Notes under the pieces: generated by a model | The model's database searches: none | What the model was told of the DNA's origin: nothing | The model's input: only the letters and a program-made list of their open reading frames with translations | Shown: positions 35,786 to 44,751 of the stretch, one piece after another | Numbering within the stretch: the first letter of the stretch is position 1 | How the letters are laid out: the number at the start of each line of letters is the position of its first letter | Made by a program: the position numbers and the translations under genes | Assembly: GCF_000496835.1 (NCBI RefSeq) | Contig: NZ_KI543236.1 | Coordinates: forward strand, 1,342,748-1,406,747 | From: Thalassobacillus devorans MSP14 | GTDB taxonomy: Bacteria; Bacillota; Bacilli; Bacillales; Halobacillaceae | Reading direction: 5' to 3' | Length of the DNA stretch: 64,000 nt

Positions 35786-36755
35786 CAGCTGCAATCGCTT
35801 TAGCTATCTGTTCCCCATGATGACGCCCATTTTCAATGAATATTTCGTTATTATTATAGCCGGCTGCAATAACACCTGCAATATAAATACCAGGTACATT
35901 CGTTTCCATGGTCGTTTCATCAAATGCCGGTCGTCCTGTCTTTTCATCCATGTCCACGCCCATTTTGGTCAGGAAACTATGATCCGGCTGGTACCCCGTC
36001 ATTGCGAAAACAAAATCATTGGGAATCCTGTGTTCCACGCCTTCACATGTATAAACGACCTCAGTTTCTGTTATCTTTTTTACATCAGCGCAGAATTTCA
36101 TTTCTACTATTTCTTTATTAACCAATGCTTCGAATTCAGGCAGTATCCAGGGTTTGATGCTCTTGGAATAATCTTCGCCACGATAAAGTACAGTCACATT
36201 CGCTTCTGCTTTTACAAGTTCGAGAGCGGCATCGACAGCGGAATTTTTCCCTCCGATAACGACAACATTCTTTTGATAATAAGGGTGTGCTTCCTTAAAA
36301 TAGTGCATCACTTTCTCTAATTCTTCTCCATCAATACCCATCAGATTAGGCTGGTCGTAATAACCGGTTGCTATTATAATATCTTTCGCACTATACGTCA
36401 GTTGCTCACCCGAGTTCTTCTTTGTATGAATGGTAAAAGTTTCGCCGGTTTTTTTCACCCCGGTCACTCTTTCATAGGCGTTAACCCGCAACTGCTTGCG
36501 TTGGGCTACCGCTCTGTAATAAGCAAGCGCCTGATTCCTTACCGGCTTTTGTCGTTCTGTTATGAATGGCACTCCCCCAATTTCCAACTTTTCACTGGAG
36601 CTGAAAAAGGTTTGGTGAGTGGGATAATTATAGATGGAGTTGACGACATTTCCTTTTTCTATCAACAGCGGTTCTATCCCTCTCTCTTTCAGTTCAATAG
36701 CAGCACTCATCCCACAGGGACCTGCTCCCACTATGATCACATCTTCTTGTTGCAC
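35778..36755 (-). CDS. ypdA: Bacillithiol disulfide reductase YpdA (Bdr)
   Basis: A 325-residue flavoprotein reductase with N-terminal FAD motif GAGPCG (10-15) and an NADPH motif VVIGGKNSAVDAALEL. It lacks the CxxC of thioredoxin reductases; YpdA proteins recycle oxidised bacillithiol, the low-molecular thiol of Bacilli. Start is GTG at 36755, eight bases after GGAG; an upstream GTG (36776) would add seven residues. Confidence 0.92.
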   Translation of the reverse strand: MQQEDVIIVGAGPCGMSAAIELKERGIEPLLIEKGNVVNSIYNYPTHQTFFSSSEKLEIGGVPFITERQKPVRNQALAYYRAVAQRKQLRVNAYERVTGVKKTGETFTIHTKKNSGEQLTYSAKDIIIATGYYDQPNLMGIDGEELEKVMHYFKEAHPYYQKNVVVIGGKNSAVDAALELVKAEANVTVLYRGEDYSKSIKPWILPEFEALVNKEIVEMKFCADVKKITETEVVYTCEGVEHRIPNDFVFAMTGYQPDHSFLTKMGVDMDEKTGRPAFDETTMETNVPGIYIAGVIAAGYNNNEIFIENGRHHGEQIAKAIAAEK

Positions 36756-36860
36756 GACTCTCACTCCTTCAGGCACTAAGAAAACTGAAGAGACTTTTGA
36801 CTATGCTCTTCAGCCACAGTTAAAACAATTTTGTATTAGGACGCTTTAAGAAACTTTATC

Positions 36861-36900
36861 ACAATAAAATATCTCCTATCAATAACATGATAGGAGATAT
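36861..36900 (-). terminator. Terminator of gudB
   Basis: Perfect 13-base stem ATATCTCCTATCA/TGATAGGAGATAT (36869-36900) then an AT-rich U tract on the minus strand. Confidence 0.88.
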
Positions 36901-36916
36901 CAGGCTTAGAATCAAC

Positions 36917-38188
36917 TTATACCCATCCGCGGAATCGGGAAGCTTCCGCCATCTTACGTACACCCACCATATAAGCGGCTAAACGCATATCGACACGTCT
37001 CGTCTGGGAGGTGTTGTAAACATTATTAAAGCCTTTGATCATGACTTTATAAAGCTTCTCTTCCACTTCTTCTTCTGTCCAGTAATAGCCTTGATTATTC
37101 TGCACCCACTCAAAGTAGGAAACCGTCACACCGCCGGCTGAAGCAAGAACATCCGGTACCAGAAGAATACCACGGTCGGATAAAATTTTAGTGGCTTCCA
37201 GTGTGGTCGGTCCGTTAGCTGCTTCTACGACAATTGGTGTTTTGATATTATATGCATTATCTTCTGTAATTTGATTCTCAATCGCTGCAGGAACAAGAAT
37301 GTCCCCTTCTAATTCCAATAGTTCCTGATTGGTAATCGTATTTTTAAATAAGTTAGTTACGGTACCGAAACTGTCGCGGCGATCCAGTAAGTAATCGATG
37401 TCCAATCCTTCCGGGTCATGAAGAGCACCATAAGCATCTGAAATACCGATGACTTTTGCTCCTTTATCGTGCATGAATTTAGCCAGGAAACTTCCTGCAT
37501 TACCAAACCCTTGAACAATCACCCGAGCGCCTTTCAGGTCTATGCCTTTCTTTTTACATGCCTCTTCAATACAGATAGTTACACCTTTGGCAGTTGCGGA
37601 TTCACGCCCGTGAGATCCACCTAGCACAATCGGTTTACCAGTAATGAAGCCCGGGTTGTTAAATTCATCGATCCGGCTGTATTCATCCATCATCCAGGCC
37701 ATGATTTGTGAGTTGGTGAATACATCCGGTGCAGGGATATCTTTTGTCGGTCCGACAATTTGACTGATAGAACGGACATACCCTCTGCTTACACCTTCCA
37801 ATTCGCGGAAAGACATTTCACGAGGGTCGCATACAATGCCGCCTTTACCACCGCCATAAGGAAGGTCTACGATTCCGGCTTTCAAACTCATCCAGATGGA
37901 GAGTGCTTTCACTTCTTTTTCACTGACATTCGGGTGAAAACGAACTCCGCCTTTAGTCGGCCCTACCGCATCGTTATGCTGAGCTCTGTATCCGGTGAAT
38001 ATCTTGATCGAACCATCATCCATCCTCACCGGGATTCGAACCGTCATCATACGTACAGGTTCCTTCAACAGTTCATATACTTCACCTGGATACCCTAATT
38101 TATCTAAGGCTTTCCTTATTACAGACTGGGTGGATTTCAAAACGTCCAACTTATCATTTGCAGCATCTGCTGGCTTATCGGCTACCAT
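36917..38188 (-). CDS. gudB: NAD-specific glutamate dehydrogenase
   Basis: A 423-residue GudB/RocG-type glutamate dehydrogenase, mainly catabolic. Active-site region LPYGGGKGGIVCDP with the catalytic Lys, GFGNAGSF in the NAD domain, and the C-terminal MRLAAYMVGVRKMAEASRFRGW. The coding sequence is intact, with no sign of the nine-base insertion that inactivates gudB of B. subtilis 168. Next to ypdA as in B. subtilis. Confidence 0.96.
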   Translation of the reverse strand: MVADKPADAANDKLDVLKSTQSVIRKALDKLGYPGEVYELLKEPVRMMTVRIPVRMDDGSIKIFTGYRAQHNDAVGPTKGGVRFHPNVSEKEVKALSIWMSLKAGIVDLPYGGGKGGIVCDPREMSFRELEGVSRGYVRSISQIVGPTKDIPAPDVFTNSQIMAWMMDEYSRIDEFNNPGFITGKPIVLGGSHGRESATAKGVTICIEEACKKKGIDLKGARVIVQGFGNAGSFLAKFMHDKGAKVIGISDAYGALHDPEGLDIDYLLDRRDSFGTVTNLFKNTITNQELLELEGDILVPAAIENQITEDNAYNIKTPIVVEAANGPTTLEATKILSDRGILLVPDVLASAGGVTVSYFEWVQNNQGYYWTEEEVEEKLYKVMIKGFNNVYNTSQTRRVDMRLAAYMVGVRKMAEASRFRGWV

Positions 38189-38337
38189 CAGTTTACCTCC
38201 TATATCGATCCATTCACTATCATTAACAACTATGCTTTCAGTGATTAGTATACACCTTCATTACGAATATGCAAGCAACAAAATCAGGACAAAAAATAGC
38301 TTTTTAATTACAATGAAAGCGGTTACGACTCATGCTA

Positions 38338-39264
38338 TCATTTCTTGATGGAAAGCTCAACAAATCGCTCGACCATCTCCTCATAACTCCAGCCGATTTT
38401 CTTAGCTGAGTCAGGAAACAGGCTGGTCGGCGTCATACCCGGAAGGGTATTCACTTCCAGAATAACAGCCTCATTTTCATTGGTCACTATAAAATCCACC
38501 CGCGAGTACACATCACAGCCTAATAATTGATGAGCAAGAACAGCATGTTTTTGCAGTTTTTCAGTCATCTCTTCCGGTAATTGAGCAGGGACTATATGTT
38601 CACTGCCACCCGGCTGATATTTTGATTCAAAATCATAATAATCACTTTTAGGGATAATTTCAATTACTGGAAGAGCCTGTTCTCCTCCTTGTTTACCTAC
38701 AACCGGAACTGTCATTTCTCTTCCGGCGATATAATCTTCCACCAATATCGTGTCATCGGAATGGATCGCTTTTTCTACACCCTCTTCAATTTGGACAATA
38801 TCTTTCACGATTGTTAAACCCAGGGTGGATCCTTCCTGATTCGGTTTGATAACAAATGGAGGTTTGAAATCTTTCTTGATCGCCTCTGAAATCTCAGTTA
38901 GTGTATTGGCGTTCACCTGATAGGTCTTGCTTCTTGCCGTAGCAATCCCATATTGACTGAAGATCTGTTTCGACTTGGCCTTATCCATAGCAAGGGCTGA
39001 GGCCAGTACCCCTGAACCTACATAGGGAATTTCCAGCATATCGAGTAAGCCTTGTATTTTCCCATCTTCTCCATATCGTCCATGAAGCCCGATAAATACT
39101 AAATCTACATTCAAATTAAGTATTTCATTCAATCGGTCCGGGTGAAAATCTATATCCACCACTTCATGTCCATTTTTTTTCAACGCATTTATGATTCCTT
39201 TACCAGTGGATAAGGATACTTCCCTTTCTCCGGAAGTCCCACCATATAGAACAGCTATTTTCAA
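38338..39264 (-). CDS. ddl: D-alanine--D-alanine ligase
   Basis: A 308-residue ATP-grasp ligase making D-Ala-D-Ala for peptidoglycan. Motifs: LYGGTSGEREVSL near the start, HGRYGEDGKIQGLLD, KPNQEGSTLG, and EVNTLPGMTP. The start is probably the TTG at 39264, eight bases after GGGAG; ATG/TTG codons six or so residues upstream overlap that site. In B. subtilis ddl sits elsewhere; here it is inserted between gudB and ypbH. Confidence 0.95.
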   Translation of the reverse strand: MKIAVLYGGTSGEREVSLSTGKGIINALKKNGHEVVDIDFHPDRLNEILNLNVDLVFIGLHGRYGEDGKIQGLLDMLEIPYVGSGVLASALAMDKAKSKQIFSQYGIATARSKTYQVNANTLTEISEAIKKDFKPPFVIKPNQEGSTLGLTIVKDIVQIEEGVEKAIHSDDTILVEDYIAGREMTVPVVGKQGGEQALPVIEIIPKSDYYDFESKYQPGGSEHIVPAQLPEEMTEKLQKHAVLAHQLLGCDVYSRVDFIVTNENEAVILEVNTLPGMTPTSLFPDSAKKIGWSYEEMVERFVELSIKK

Positions 39265-39420
39265 CGAATACACTCCCATCAACGATTACCTTCTTAACAT
39301 TATATTCCCTACAATATTAACATGTTCGTTGGAAACCTTCTATTTCTTTTTGAATAGGTGCTGTTAAATCTCTGTGCTGATTTTATCATCAAGCTTTTTT
39401 TCTGAAGACTCAAAATAGAT

Positions 39421-39522
39421 ATGGTTGGAGACTTTACCATAAGAGGAATGAGATGGTCCGGTAAACGAAGCTTTCCAGATTCAATTCATCCGGAAGAAGG
39501 AGCACAATCAAGAAAAAAATGA
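39421..39522 (+). CDS. Candidate small protein, unrecognised
   Basis: A 33-codon frame starting MVGDFTIRGMRW and ending EEGAQSRKK, whose stop falls inside a good plus-strand terminator. The ribosome site is poor (no GGAGG near 39410), though a second ATG at 39448 follows AAGAGGA closely. No family recognised. It could be chance sequence ahead of the terminator that serves ypbH. Confidence 0.2.
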   Translation: MVGDFTIRGMRWSGKRSFPDSIHPEEGAQSRKK

Positions 39523-39552
39523 ACGGTAGTAAGAATCCGTTCATTTTTTATT
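39508..39552. terminator. Bidirectional terminator next to ypbH
   Basis: AAAAATGAACGG pairs with CCGTTCATTTTTT around a ten-base loop; A/T tracts on both sides. It overlaps the ypbH stop. Confidence 0.88.
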
Positions 39553-40144
39553 CGGGTGTGTTATTTATAAAATAATCATAAACTTGCTTTGCGGCTTGAT
39601 TACTCATTACAACCTTCCCGTATTCGCACAATCTATGGGAAGTCACAATACTTGGTGTACCGAATTCAGACATCAATGCAATGATTTGCTCTCTGTTTAG
39701 TTCCTGTATGTCCTCTTCTTCTAATTTCATATAATAATAATCTTGATAATGTACAATGCTTCCACCAACTACACCCAGATTATACAAACGGCGAGAGACT
39801 TGTATGATATCCTCAAACTCCAGGAATGAAAAAATCAACTCTTTACTTTCATCCAAAGTAACTTTCATCTCGATATAGTCTTCATCCTCATCCTGATAAT
39901 CGCGGTCGGTCTGAGTCACTACGATGAACATTCCTTGCGCTTGTAAAAGATAAACCTGTACAAGCAATGTACCATCCAGTTCAAAACCCAGTTCATCACT
40001 GGCTTCATACATCATATCACTGAATAATTGGTGCACGCGGGGTAAATCATGCCACAAATCTTCCTTAGTCAACCCTCTCTCAATCAAATCGTCGAAGGTA
40101 AGGAATATTTTAAATTTATCGTTGGACATTCTCTCCAAACGCAT
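39548..40144 (-). CDS. ypbH: MecA-family adaptor YpbH (MecB)
   Basis: A 198-residue ClpC adaptor paralogue. N-terminal domain begins MRLERMSNDKFKIFLTFDDL, followed by an acidic linker (DRDYQDEDEDYIEM) and a C-terminal ClpC-binding domain (FSFLEFEDIIQVSRRL). It targets proteins to ClpCP; in B. subtilis YpbH affects competence and sporulation mildly. Position next to ypbG/gudB favours ypbH over mecA. Confidence 0.9.
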   Translation of the reverse strand: MRLERMSNDKFKIFLTFDDLIERGLTKEDLWHDLPRVHQLFSDMMYEASDELGFELDGTLLVQVYLLQAQGMFIVVTQTDRDYQDEDEDYIEMKVTLDESKELIFSFLEFEDIIQVSRRLYNLGVVGGSIVHYQDYYYMKLEEEDIQELNREQIIALMSEFGTPSIVTSHRLCEYGKVVMSNQAAKQVYDYFINNTPE

Positions 40145-40280
40145 CCCATCGCCCCCTGAAGCTATCGGTTTATCTTTATCTTATGCTATTATTCAACTTT
40201 TGGTGCCCTTTAATGCTGCTTTCATACGTCCAATCTGAAGTGCTTTACTCTCTATATTAAAAAACATATAACTGGTTATA

Positions 40281-41183
40281 TCAACGTGCCTCCAGCCATT
40301 TCAACCAATCCTCTTTCGTAGATCCGACAACAAAACGACCTGCTTTTGTCCTATCCTTTGCAGGCAGCTGGTCAAAGGCATAACCTCCAAGACCTATTTT
40401 TAAATCAGGATTAGCTTCCTGCAAACGTTCTGCCATTCTTATAGAAGCAAGTACATTCTTTTTTAATGTTGCTGATAAAAATAAATAAACAGGCTCTATA
40501 TCGTCTACAATCCTGTACATATCTCCTTCAGCAATACTTTGACCAAGATACACCACTTCATAACCTTGTCGTTTCAAGAAGAGAGCAAATATCAGCAAAC
40601 CTAGTTCATGCTTTTCATCCGGTCCGCATACCAGTACTGCTTTTGGCAAATAGGGCGCAGACGGGATGGACAACAGCAACATACCAAGCCTGGATCTTAG
40701 GAAATTGGTTGCAAAATGTTCATGTGCACTTGTTATATCATTTTCTTCCCACCGGATCCCTATATTAATCAGAAGTGGACTGATGATATCAATTGCAACC
40801 ATTTCCGGTGTATATAAGCTGAAAGCATGATCAAGATGCTTCTGAGCATTTTTCTCGTCAAATGATAGCAAAGCATCTGATAATTGCTGTGATAGTCTGG
40901 ATAACTCTGTATCGTGATCATCACCCTGTAAATCATTGGAAATATCATGGTGATTATTCTCATATAATGAAACTGCCTGAGAAATTGTAAATCCCTGATC
41001 CACTTTAGCAATTAACCATTTTAAAGTACGGACATGGTGTTCCGTGTAAAGCCGATGTCCTGCATTATTACGGACAGGACGTATGATTTGGTACCTTCGC
41101 TCCCACGCTCGCAATGTACCGGGTTGGACACCGAGGATGTTAGATATAGCTTTTATGTTGTATTTGCCTTTATCCGCTGACAT
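40281..41183 (-). CDS. MerR-type regulator with B12-binding domain (CarH/LitR-like)
   Basis: A 300-residue regulator: N-terminal MerR helix-turn-helix (8-76: IKAISNILGVQPGTLRAWERRYQ), a four-helix B12-binding-2 domain (about 95-175) and a Rossmann-type B12-binding domain (about 181-297). The CarH-type contacts are visible: W145 followed ten residues on by E155-H156, and the lower cobalt ligand H192 in E-K-H-E-L-G. This suggests an adenosylcobalamin light sensor acting as a repressor. The residue after the Trp is Glu146; the corresponding His132 of Thermus CarH, which ligates cobalt after photolysis, is missing. Targets are not visible. The ATG at 41183 follows GGAGGTAGG; the upstream extension is not used. 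Absent from this place in B. subtilis. Confidence 0.85.
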   Translation of the reverse strand: MSADKGKYNIKAISNILGVQPGTLRAWERRYQIIRPVRNNAGHRLYTEHHVRTLKWLIAKVDQGFTISQAVSLYENNHHDISNDLQGDDHDTELSRLSQQLSDALLSFDEKNAQKHLDHAFSLYTPEMVAIDIISPLLINIGIRWEENDITSAHEHFATNFLRSRLGMLLLSIPSAPYLPKAVLVCGPDEKHELGLLIFALFLKRQGYEVVYLGQSIAEGDMYRIVDDIEPVYLFLSATLKKNVLASIRMAERLQEANPDLKIGLGGYAFDQLPAKDRTKAGRFVVGSTKEDWLKWLEAR

Positions 41184-41282
41184 GAGCCTACCTCCATCTG
41201 CGCTGTTTTTTTCAATTATATCCGAGTGAGGAAGGCTGTGCAAAAATTGTATACTGACTTTACAACCTTTGCACAAAAATTA

Positions 41283-42062
41283 TTAGTTGTTTACTGTGAG
41301 GACATGGCATTCAGCTCTTGTCCCTAAACGGAAAGGAATCAAACGGGTGCCATATCCTTCACTTATAAAAACCGGAGTCTCATCAATATTTTTCATACCG
41401 CCTCGCTGCCTCAAACCAAGCCCCATGAAACGGATTTGACCTCCATGGGTATGCCCGCTTAGTACCAGGTCCACCTCTTCTTTCTGTTCTGCGGGCAATT
41501 GATGGAACATAGCCGGATCATGAATGACCAATAGTTTGCACTCACTTTGCGTATCGATAAAAGCAAATTCACTATTTTCCTCATGATGCAGGTAGGTGTC
41601 GACACCCAGTAAGCTGAACGTATCACCAGTCTCGGAAGTAAACTCAACAGCAGAATTGCCAAGAATATGGACTCCCTCATCTAACAAGGTTGCATCTAAA
41701 TCGTGGTAATCCCCTTCATAATCATTGTTACCCCAAACAAAATAAATAGGAGCTTTCAACATTTTCAATCGCTTGATATTCGTTCGCACATGATCCATGG
41801 AGACGCCGTTCTCGATCAGGTCTCCTCCGATTACTACAAGATCGACCGGAAGTGTGATAGCTTCTAACGTATCTTTTTTAACAATCCTTCTGTGAAGGTC
41901 AGATATAAAGAAAATACGGACGCCATGGAAGGAAGAAGGAAATCTGTCCAATTGGATGAGGCGTTCATCCAGAAAATCTGCATAAGCTTTCCGGTACATA
42001 TAAAACAGCAATGCTATAGCCGCTGCTATCAGTAGAAGCAATCCGGTGAAAACGTACAACAT
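41283..42062 (-). CDS. ypbG: Metallophosphoesterase YpbG
   Basis: A 259-residue calcineurin-like phosphoesterase with one N-terminal membrane anchor (about 3-22). The metal motifs are SDLH, GGDLIENG, WGNNDYE and SGHTHGGQIR. Substrate unknown; related to YkuE/YaeI-type enzymes. Its position near ypbH agrees with ypbG. A 99-base gap separates it from the downstream MerR gene. Confidence 0.88.
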   Translation of the reverse strand: MLYVFTGLLLLIAAAIALLFYMYRKAYADFLDERLIQLDRFPSSFHGVRIFFISDLHRRIVKKDTLEAITLPVDLVVIGGDLIENGVSMDHVRTNIKRLKMLKAPIYFVWGNNDYEGDYHDLDATLLDEGVHILGNSAVEFTSETGDTFSLLGVDTYLHHEENSEFAFIDTQSECKLLVIHDPAMFHQLPAEQKEEVDLVLSGHTHGGQIRFMGLGLRQRGGMKNIDETPVFISEGYGTRLIPFRLGTRAECHVLTVNN

Positions 42063-42173
42063 CCTAACCTCACGCTCCTGTATATTTTAGAGAATAAGTA
42101 ATAAGTTGCTAAAGGATGATATCATCCTATCAATTTAGAAGAGTATTGTACCATTTATGAGCACGTAACAGAA

Positions 42174-42214
42174 AGAAATCCCCCTTCCTGACCAGATTAT
42201 GTCAGGAAGAGGGA
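42174..42214 (-). terminator. Terminator of the CBS/ACT protein gene
   Basis: CCCCCTTCCTGAC (42180-42192) pairs with GTCAGGAAGAGGG (42201-42213), one mismatch, with ATTTCTTTC following on the minus strand. Confidence 0.8.
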
Positions 42215-42225
42215 AAAAAGAAGAG

Positions 42226-42858
42226 CTAAACTTCTTTTATATCCAAAACTCTAAAGCCTGTTTTCTCAAGCTTTCTGGTAAACTTATCGATATTATCGCT
42301 CGGGTCTACTTTCAGGACAATGCGCCTGGCCAGTTTATCTGTCTCATCAAATGTAGCTAAAGAAATCACATTTTCATGATATTGTTTCAGGATGTCACCT
42401 AACCGCTCAATTCTACCTTCCGATTCCTCTGAAGTAAAAGCTATTCGTATGCCTTTCCGTTTCACCCCAAATGCACTTTCAAATTGCTCCAATACATCTG
42501 CACGAGTCACCAGCCCGAGGAATTTCTTTTCTTCATCCACCACCGCTATGACCGAAAACCCAGTAAACGCAGGCAGCGTCCGCTCAAACACTTCATCTTC
42601 TTTTATATAAAGATCTTTTTTCTCCACTAAATCGTTTGCTGAAGATTCTGTAAGATAAACATCCTTCGATTGATTACTTTCAAAATACCCTTTATAAATA
42701 GTTTCTTTAGATAACATTCCAATAAAAATATTCCCATCCAGCACAGGCACAGCCTGAATATCATGATGCTCCAAGATAGAAATAACCGAGTTCAAGTCAT
42801 CTCCTATTTGGGCTGTAAAGCATTCATGCGGGTGCTTCATCATACTTTTCACAAACAT
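42226..42858 (-). CDS. CBS-pair and ACT domain protein (AcuB-like)
   Basis: A 210-residue cytoplasmic protein with two CBS motifs (about 1-56, VKSMMKHPHECFTAQ...AVPVLDGNIFIGMLSKE, and 70-125, FSVIAVVDEEKKFLGLVTRADVL) followed by an ACT-like domain (about 137-210, GIRIAFTSEESEGRIERLGDIL). The arrangement is that of AcuB-type proteins, which bind nucleotides or amino acids. acuA/acuC are not adjacent, so I give no symbol. A run of start codons (GTG ATG ATG ATG) follows GGAG; the last is best spaced. Confidence 0.8.
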   Translation of the reverse strand: MFVKSMMKHPHECFTAQIGDDLNSVISILEHHDIQAVPVLDGNIFIGMLSKETIYKGYFESNQSKDVYLTESSANDLVEKKDLYIKEDEVFERTLPAFTGFSVIAVVDEEKKFLGLVTRADVLEQFESAFGVKRKGIRIAFTSEESEGRIERLGDILKQYHENVISLATFDETDKLARRIVLKVDPSDNIDKFTRKLEKTGFRVLDIKEV

Positions 42859-42938
42859 CATCATCACTCCAACATATAAGATTGACTATCATTATTTATT
42901 ATTCGACTTTGTAGGACAAATTTCCTTCTTTAATCTTG

Positions 42939-42968
42939 GTATAGGACAGCCTTCCATGCTCATACACT
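42939..42968 (+). promoter_or_regulatory. Sigma-E promoter of cotJABC
   Basis: GTATAGG (42939-42945), 15-base spacer, CATACACT (42961-42968), a good sigma-E -10; the cotJA start is 33 bases further on. cotJ is a known sigma-E operon. Confidence 0.7.
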
Positions 42969-43000
42969 TGCAATAGTCTTTGTTAAGGAAGGTGATGAAA

Positions 43001-43225
43001 ATGTATACCCAGCAGAAATGCTATCGCCCATTTTATGGTCCAATGGATCCTTGTCCCCCAACCGAAGTGAAATGTTACTCCACCCCGCCTCATCTATATA
43101 TGCCATTCCAGCCCCCGGGATTGCAGCAATTCGATCCAAGGGTTGCATTAAGAAAAGGAACGTTATGGCCTGCTCTGTTTGATCCATATCCTAAACCTGA
43201 ACCTTATAGAGAGGAGGGGAAATGA
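43001..43225 (+). CDS. cotJA: Spore coat-associated protein CotJA
   Basis: A 74-residue Pro/Tyr-rich protein (YRPFYGPMDPCPP, CYSTPPHLYMPFQPPG, LWPALFDPYP). Together with CotJB it is needed for CotJC placement in the coat of B. subtilis. The ATG at 43001 follows AAGGAAGGTG; upstream TTG/ATG codons overlap that site. Overlaps cotJB by four bases. Confidence 0.92.
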   Translation: MYTQQKCYRPFYGPMDPCPPTEVKCYSTPPHLYMPFQPPGLQQFDPRVALRKGTLWPALFDPYPKPEPYREEGK

Positions 43226-43485
43226 TGGCGGCCATCCCCCCTGAATATTATCACCAAATGGAAGCCATCCAGGCAGTCGACTTTGTATTGGTAGAACTGA
43301 CATTATACTTGGACACTCATCCTAACGATAGGGAGGCTATCGAACAGTTCAATGCCTGTGCTAAGGAAAGCCGAAGATTAAAGAAAAACTTCGAACAACA
43401 ATTCGGTCCGTTGATGCAATACGGAAAAAGTTATTCAGGCTATCCCTGGCAGTGGGATGATACACCTTGGCCATGGCAGGTGTAA
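43222..43485 (+). CDS. cotJB: Spore coat protein CotJB
   Basis: An 87-residue protein with YYHQMEAIQAVDFVLVELTLYLDTHP and the C-terminal YPWQWDDTPWPW, both typical of CotJB. Two adjacent ATG codons follow GAGGAGGGG; the first overlaps the cotJA stop. Confidence 0.94.
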   Translation: MMAAIPPEYYHQMEAIQAVDFVLVELTLYLDTHPNDREAIEQFNACAKESRRLKKNFEQQFGPLMQYGKSYSGYPWQWDDTPWPWQV

Positions 43486-43514
43486 ATAATTTCAAGCGGA
43501 GGTGATTCTTTGTC

Positions 43515-44084
43515 ATGTGGTATTACGAAAAGAAACTTCAATACCCGGTAAAGGTCAGCAGTTGTAACCCCCGGCTGGCAAAATTCCTGATTGAACAGTA
43601 TGGTGGTGCTGATGGGGAATTGGCCGCTGCTCTACGTTATTTAAATCAGCGTTATTCGATACCTGATAAAGTTATCGGTTTACTTACAGATATCGGTACA
43701 GAGGAATTTGCTCATTTAGAAATGATTGCTACGATGGTGTATAAGCTTACCAAAGACGCTACACCAGAGCAGATGAAAGAAGCAGGCCTGGGAGCACATT
43801 ATGCAAACCATGATAATGCTTTGTTCTACCATAATGCTGCAGGTGCCCCCTGGACGGCCACCTATATCCAGGCAAAAGGTGATCCCATCGCTGACCTCTA
43901 TGAAGACATTGCCGCAGAAGAAAAAGCACGTGCTACTTACCAGTGGTTAATTAATATGTCTGATGATCCTGATATTAATGATAGTTTAGCATTTTTACGA
44001 GAACGTGAAATCGTCCACTCCCTGCGCTTTAGGGAAGCTGTTGAAATCCTTAAGGAAGAAAGAGATAAAAAGAAATTCTTTTAA
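43515..44084 (+). CDS. cotJC: Spore coat protein CotJC, manganese catalase-like
   Basis: A 189-residue ferritin-fold protein of the manganese catalase family. Metal-binding acids lie in ELAAALRYLNQRY, TEEFAHLEMIA and AAEEKARATYQ, EIVHSLRF. It is the enzymatic member of the CotJ set. Last gene of the operon, followed by a terminator. In B. subtilis cotJ is located elsewhere. Confidence 0.96.
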   Translation: MWYYEKKLQYPVKVSSCNPRLAKFLIEQYGGADGELAAALRYLNQRYSIPDKVIGLLTDIGTEEFAHLEMIATMVYKLTKDATPEQMKEAGLGAHYANHDNALFYHNAAGAPWTATYIQAKGDPIADLYEDIAAEEKARATYQWLINMSDDPDINDSLAFLREREIVHSLRFREAVEILKEERDKKKFF

Positions 44085-44111
44085 ATTATCAATGATCTCT
44101 TCAACAAAATA

Positions 44112-44146
44112 AGAAGACCTGCAGGAAGAGCAGGTCTTTTCTTTAT
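44112..44146. terminator. Terminator between cotJC and ypbD
   Basis: AAGACCTGC (44114-44122) pairs with GCAGGTCTT (44130-44138) and a T-rich tail; U-rich on both strands, so it serves the convergent ypbD as well. Confidence 0.88.
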
Positions 44147-44751
44147 TTGACATGTAAAGCTGGCATTCTCCCTCCCATTTTAAAGCGAATATAAAAAGCC
44201 AATAATAAGTCAATGACAAAGTGGGCTGACATAGTAGCCAGGAGATTCCCTGTTATCTCATACATATAGCCAATAAAGAAACTGACAAATAACACCGAAA
44301 TTAATAGTACAAACTTTTTTAAATAACGTATATGCATCACCGCAAATGTGATACTGGCGATGTAATAGCCAAATTCCGCATGAAGCACTCCCCTGAACAA
44401 CATTTCTTCACTGACCGCTACCAGCAAGGTAATACCGACGATTCCACGTACCGAACGGTTCTTAAACACCTTCATATTTATCCCGCCGTCATCATAATAC
44501 TTTGGAGGGACAACCTTCATTAATATCAAATCGATTGCAACTACTATCAAGCCAGGAATGAGTCCATAGATAAGGATCTCCCTCATTGAAGGATGAAACT
44601 GACTGGCCCAGCTGTTCCAATAAGAGTCAAATAACAGCCAGCTTCCAATAATACTTAAGCAAACAATGATGACTTGGGTCAAAACGAGATGGAAGGTTAC
44701 CTCTTTATCTGACATGGTGTTAATCAGGTCTGATTGCCTCGGTTTATTCAT
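44143..44751 (-). CDS. ypbD: CPBP intramembrane metalloprotease YpbD
   Basis: A 202-residue polytopic membrane protein of the CAAX/Abi (CPBP) family. Motif 1 is E115-E116-M-L-F-R120-G, motif 2 FAVMHIRY, motif 3 SAHFVIDLL. Its end overlaps the start area of recQ by eight bases, the arrangement found in B. subtilis. Substrate unknown. Confidence 0.9.
   Translation of the reverse strand: MNKPRQSDLINTMSDKEVTFHLVLTQVIIVCLSIIGSWLLFDSYWNSWASQFHPSMREILIYGLIPGLIVVAIDLILMKVVPPKYYDDGGINMKVFKNRSVRGIVGITLLVAVSEEMLFRGVLHAEFGYYIASITFAVMHIRYLKKFVLLISVLFVSFFIGYMYEITGNLLATMSAHFVIDLLLAFYIRFKMGGRMPALHVK

Noticed and set aside
36917..38188. Checked gudB for the inactivating duplication known from B. subtilis 168
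   Set aside because: No nine-base direct duplication or extra residues in the active-site region; the gene looks functional.
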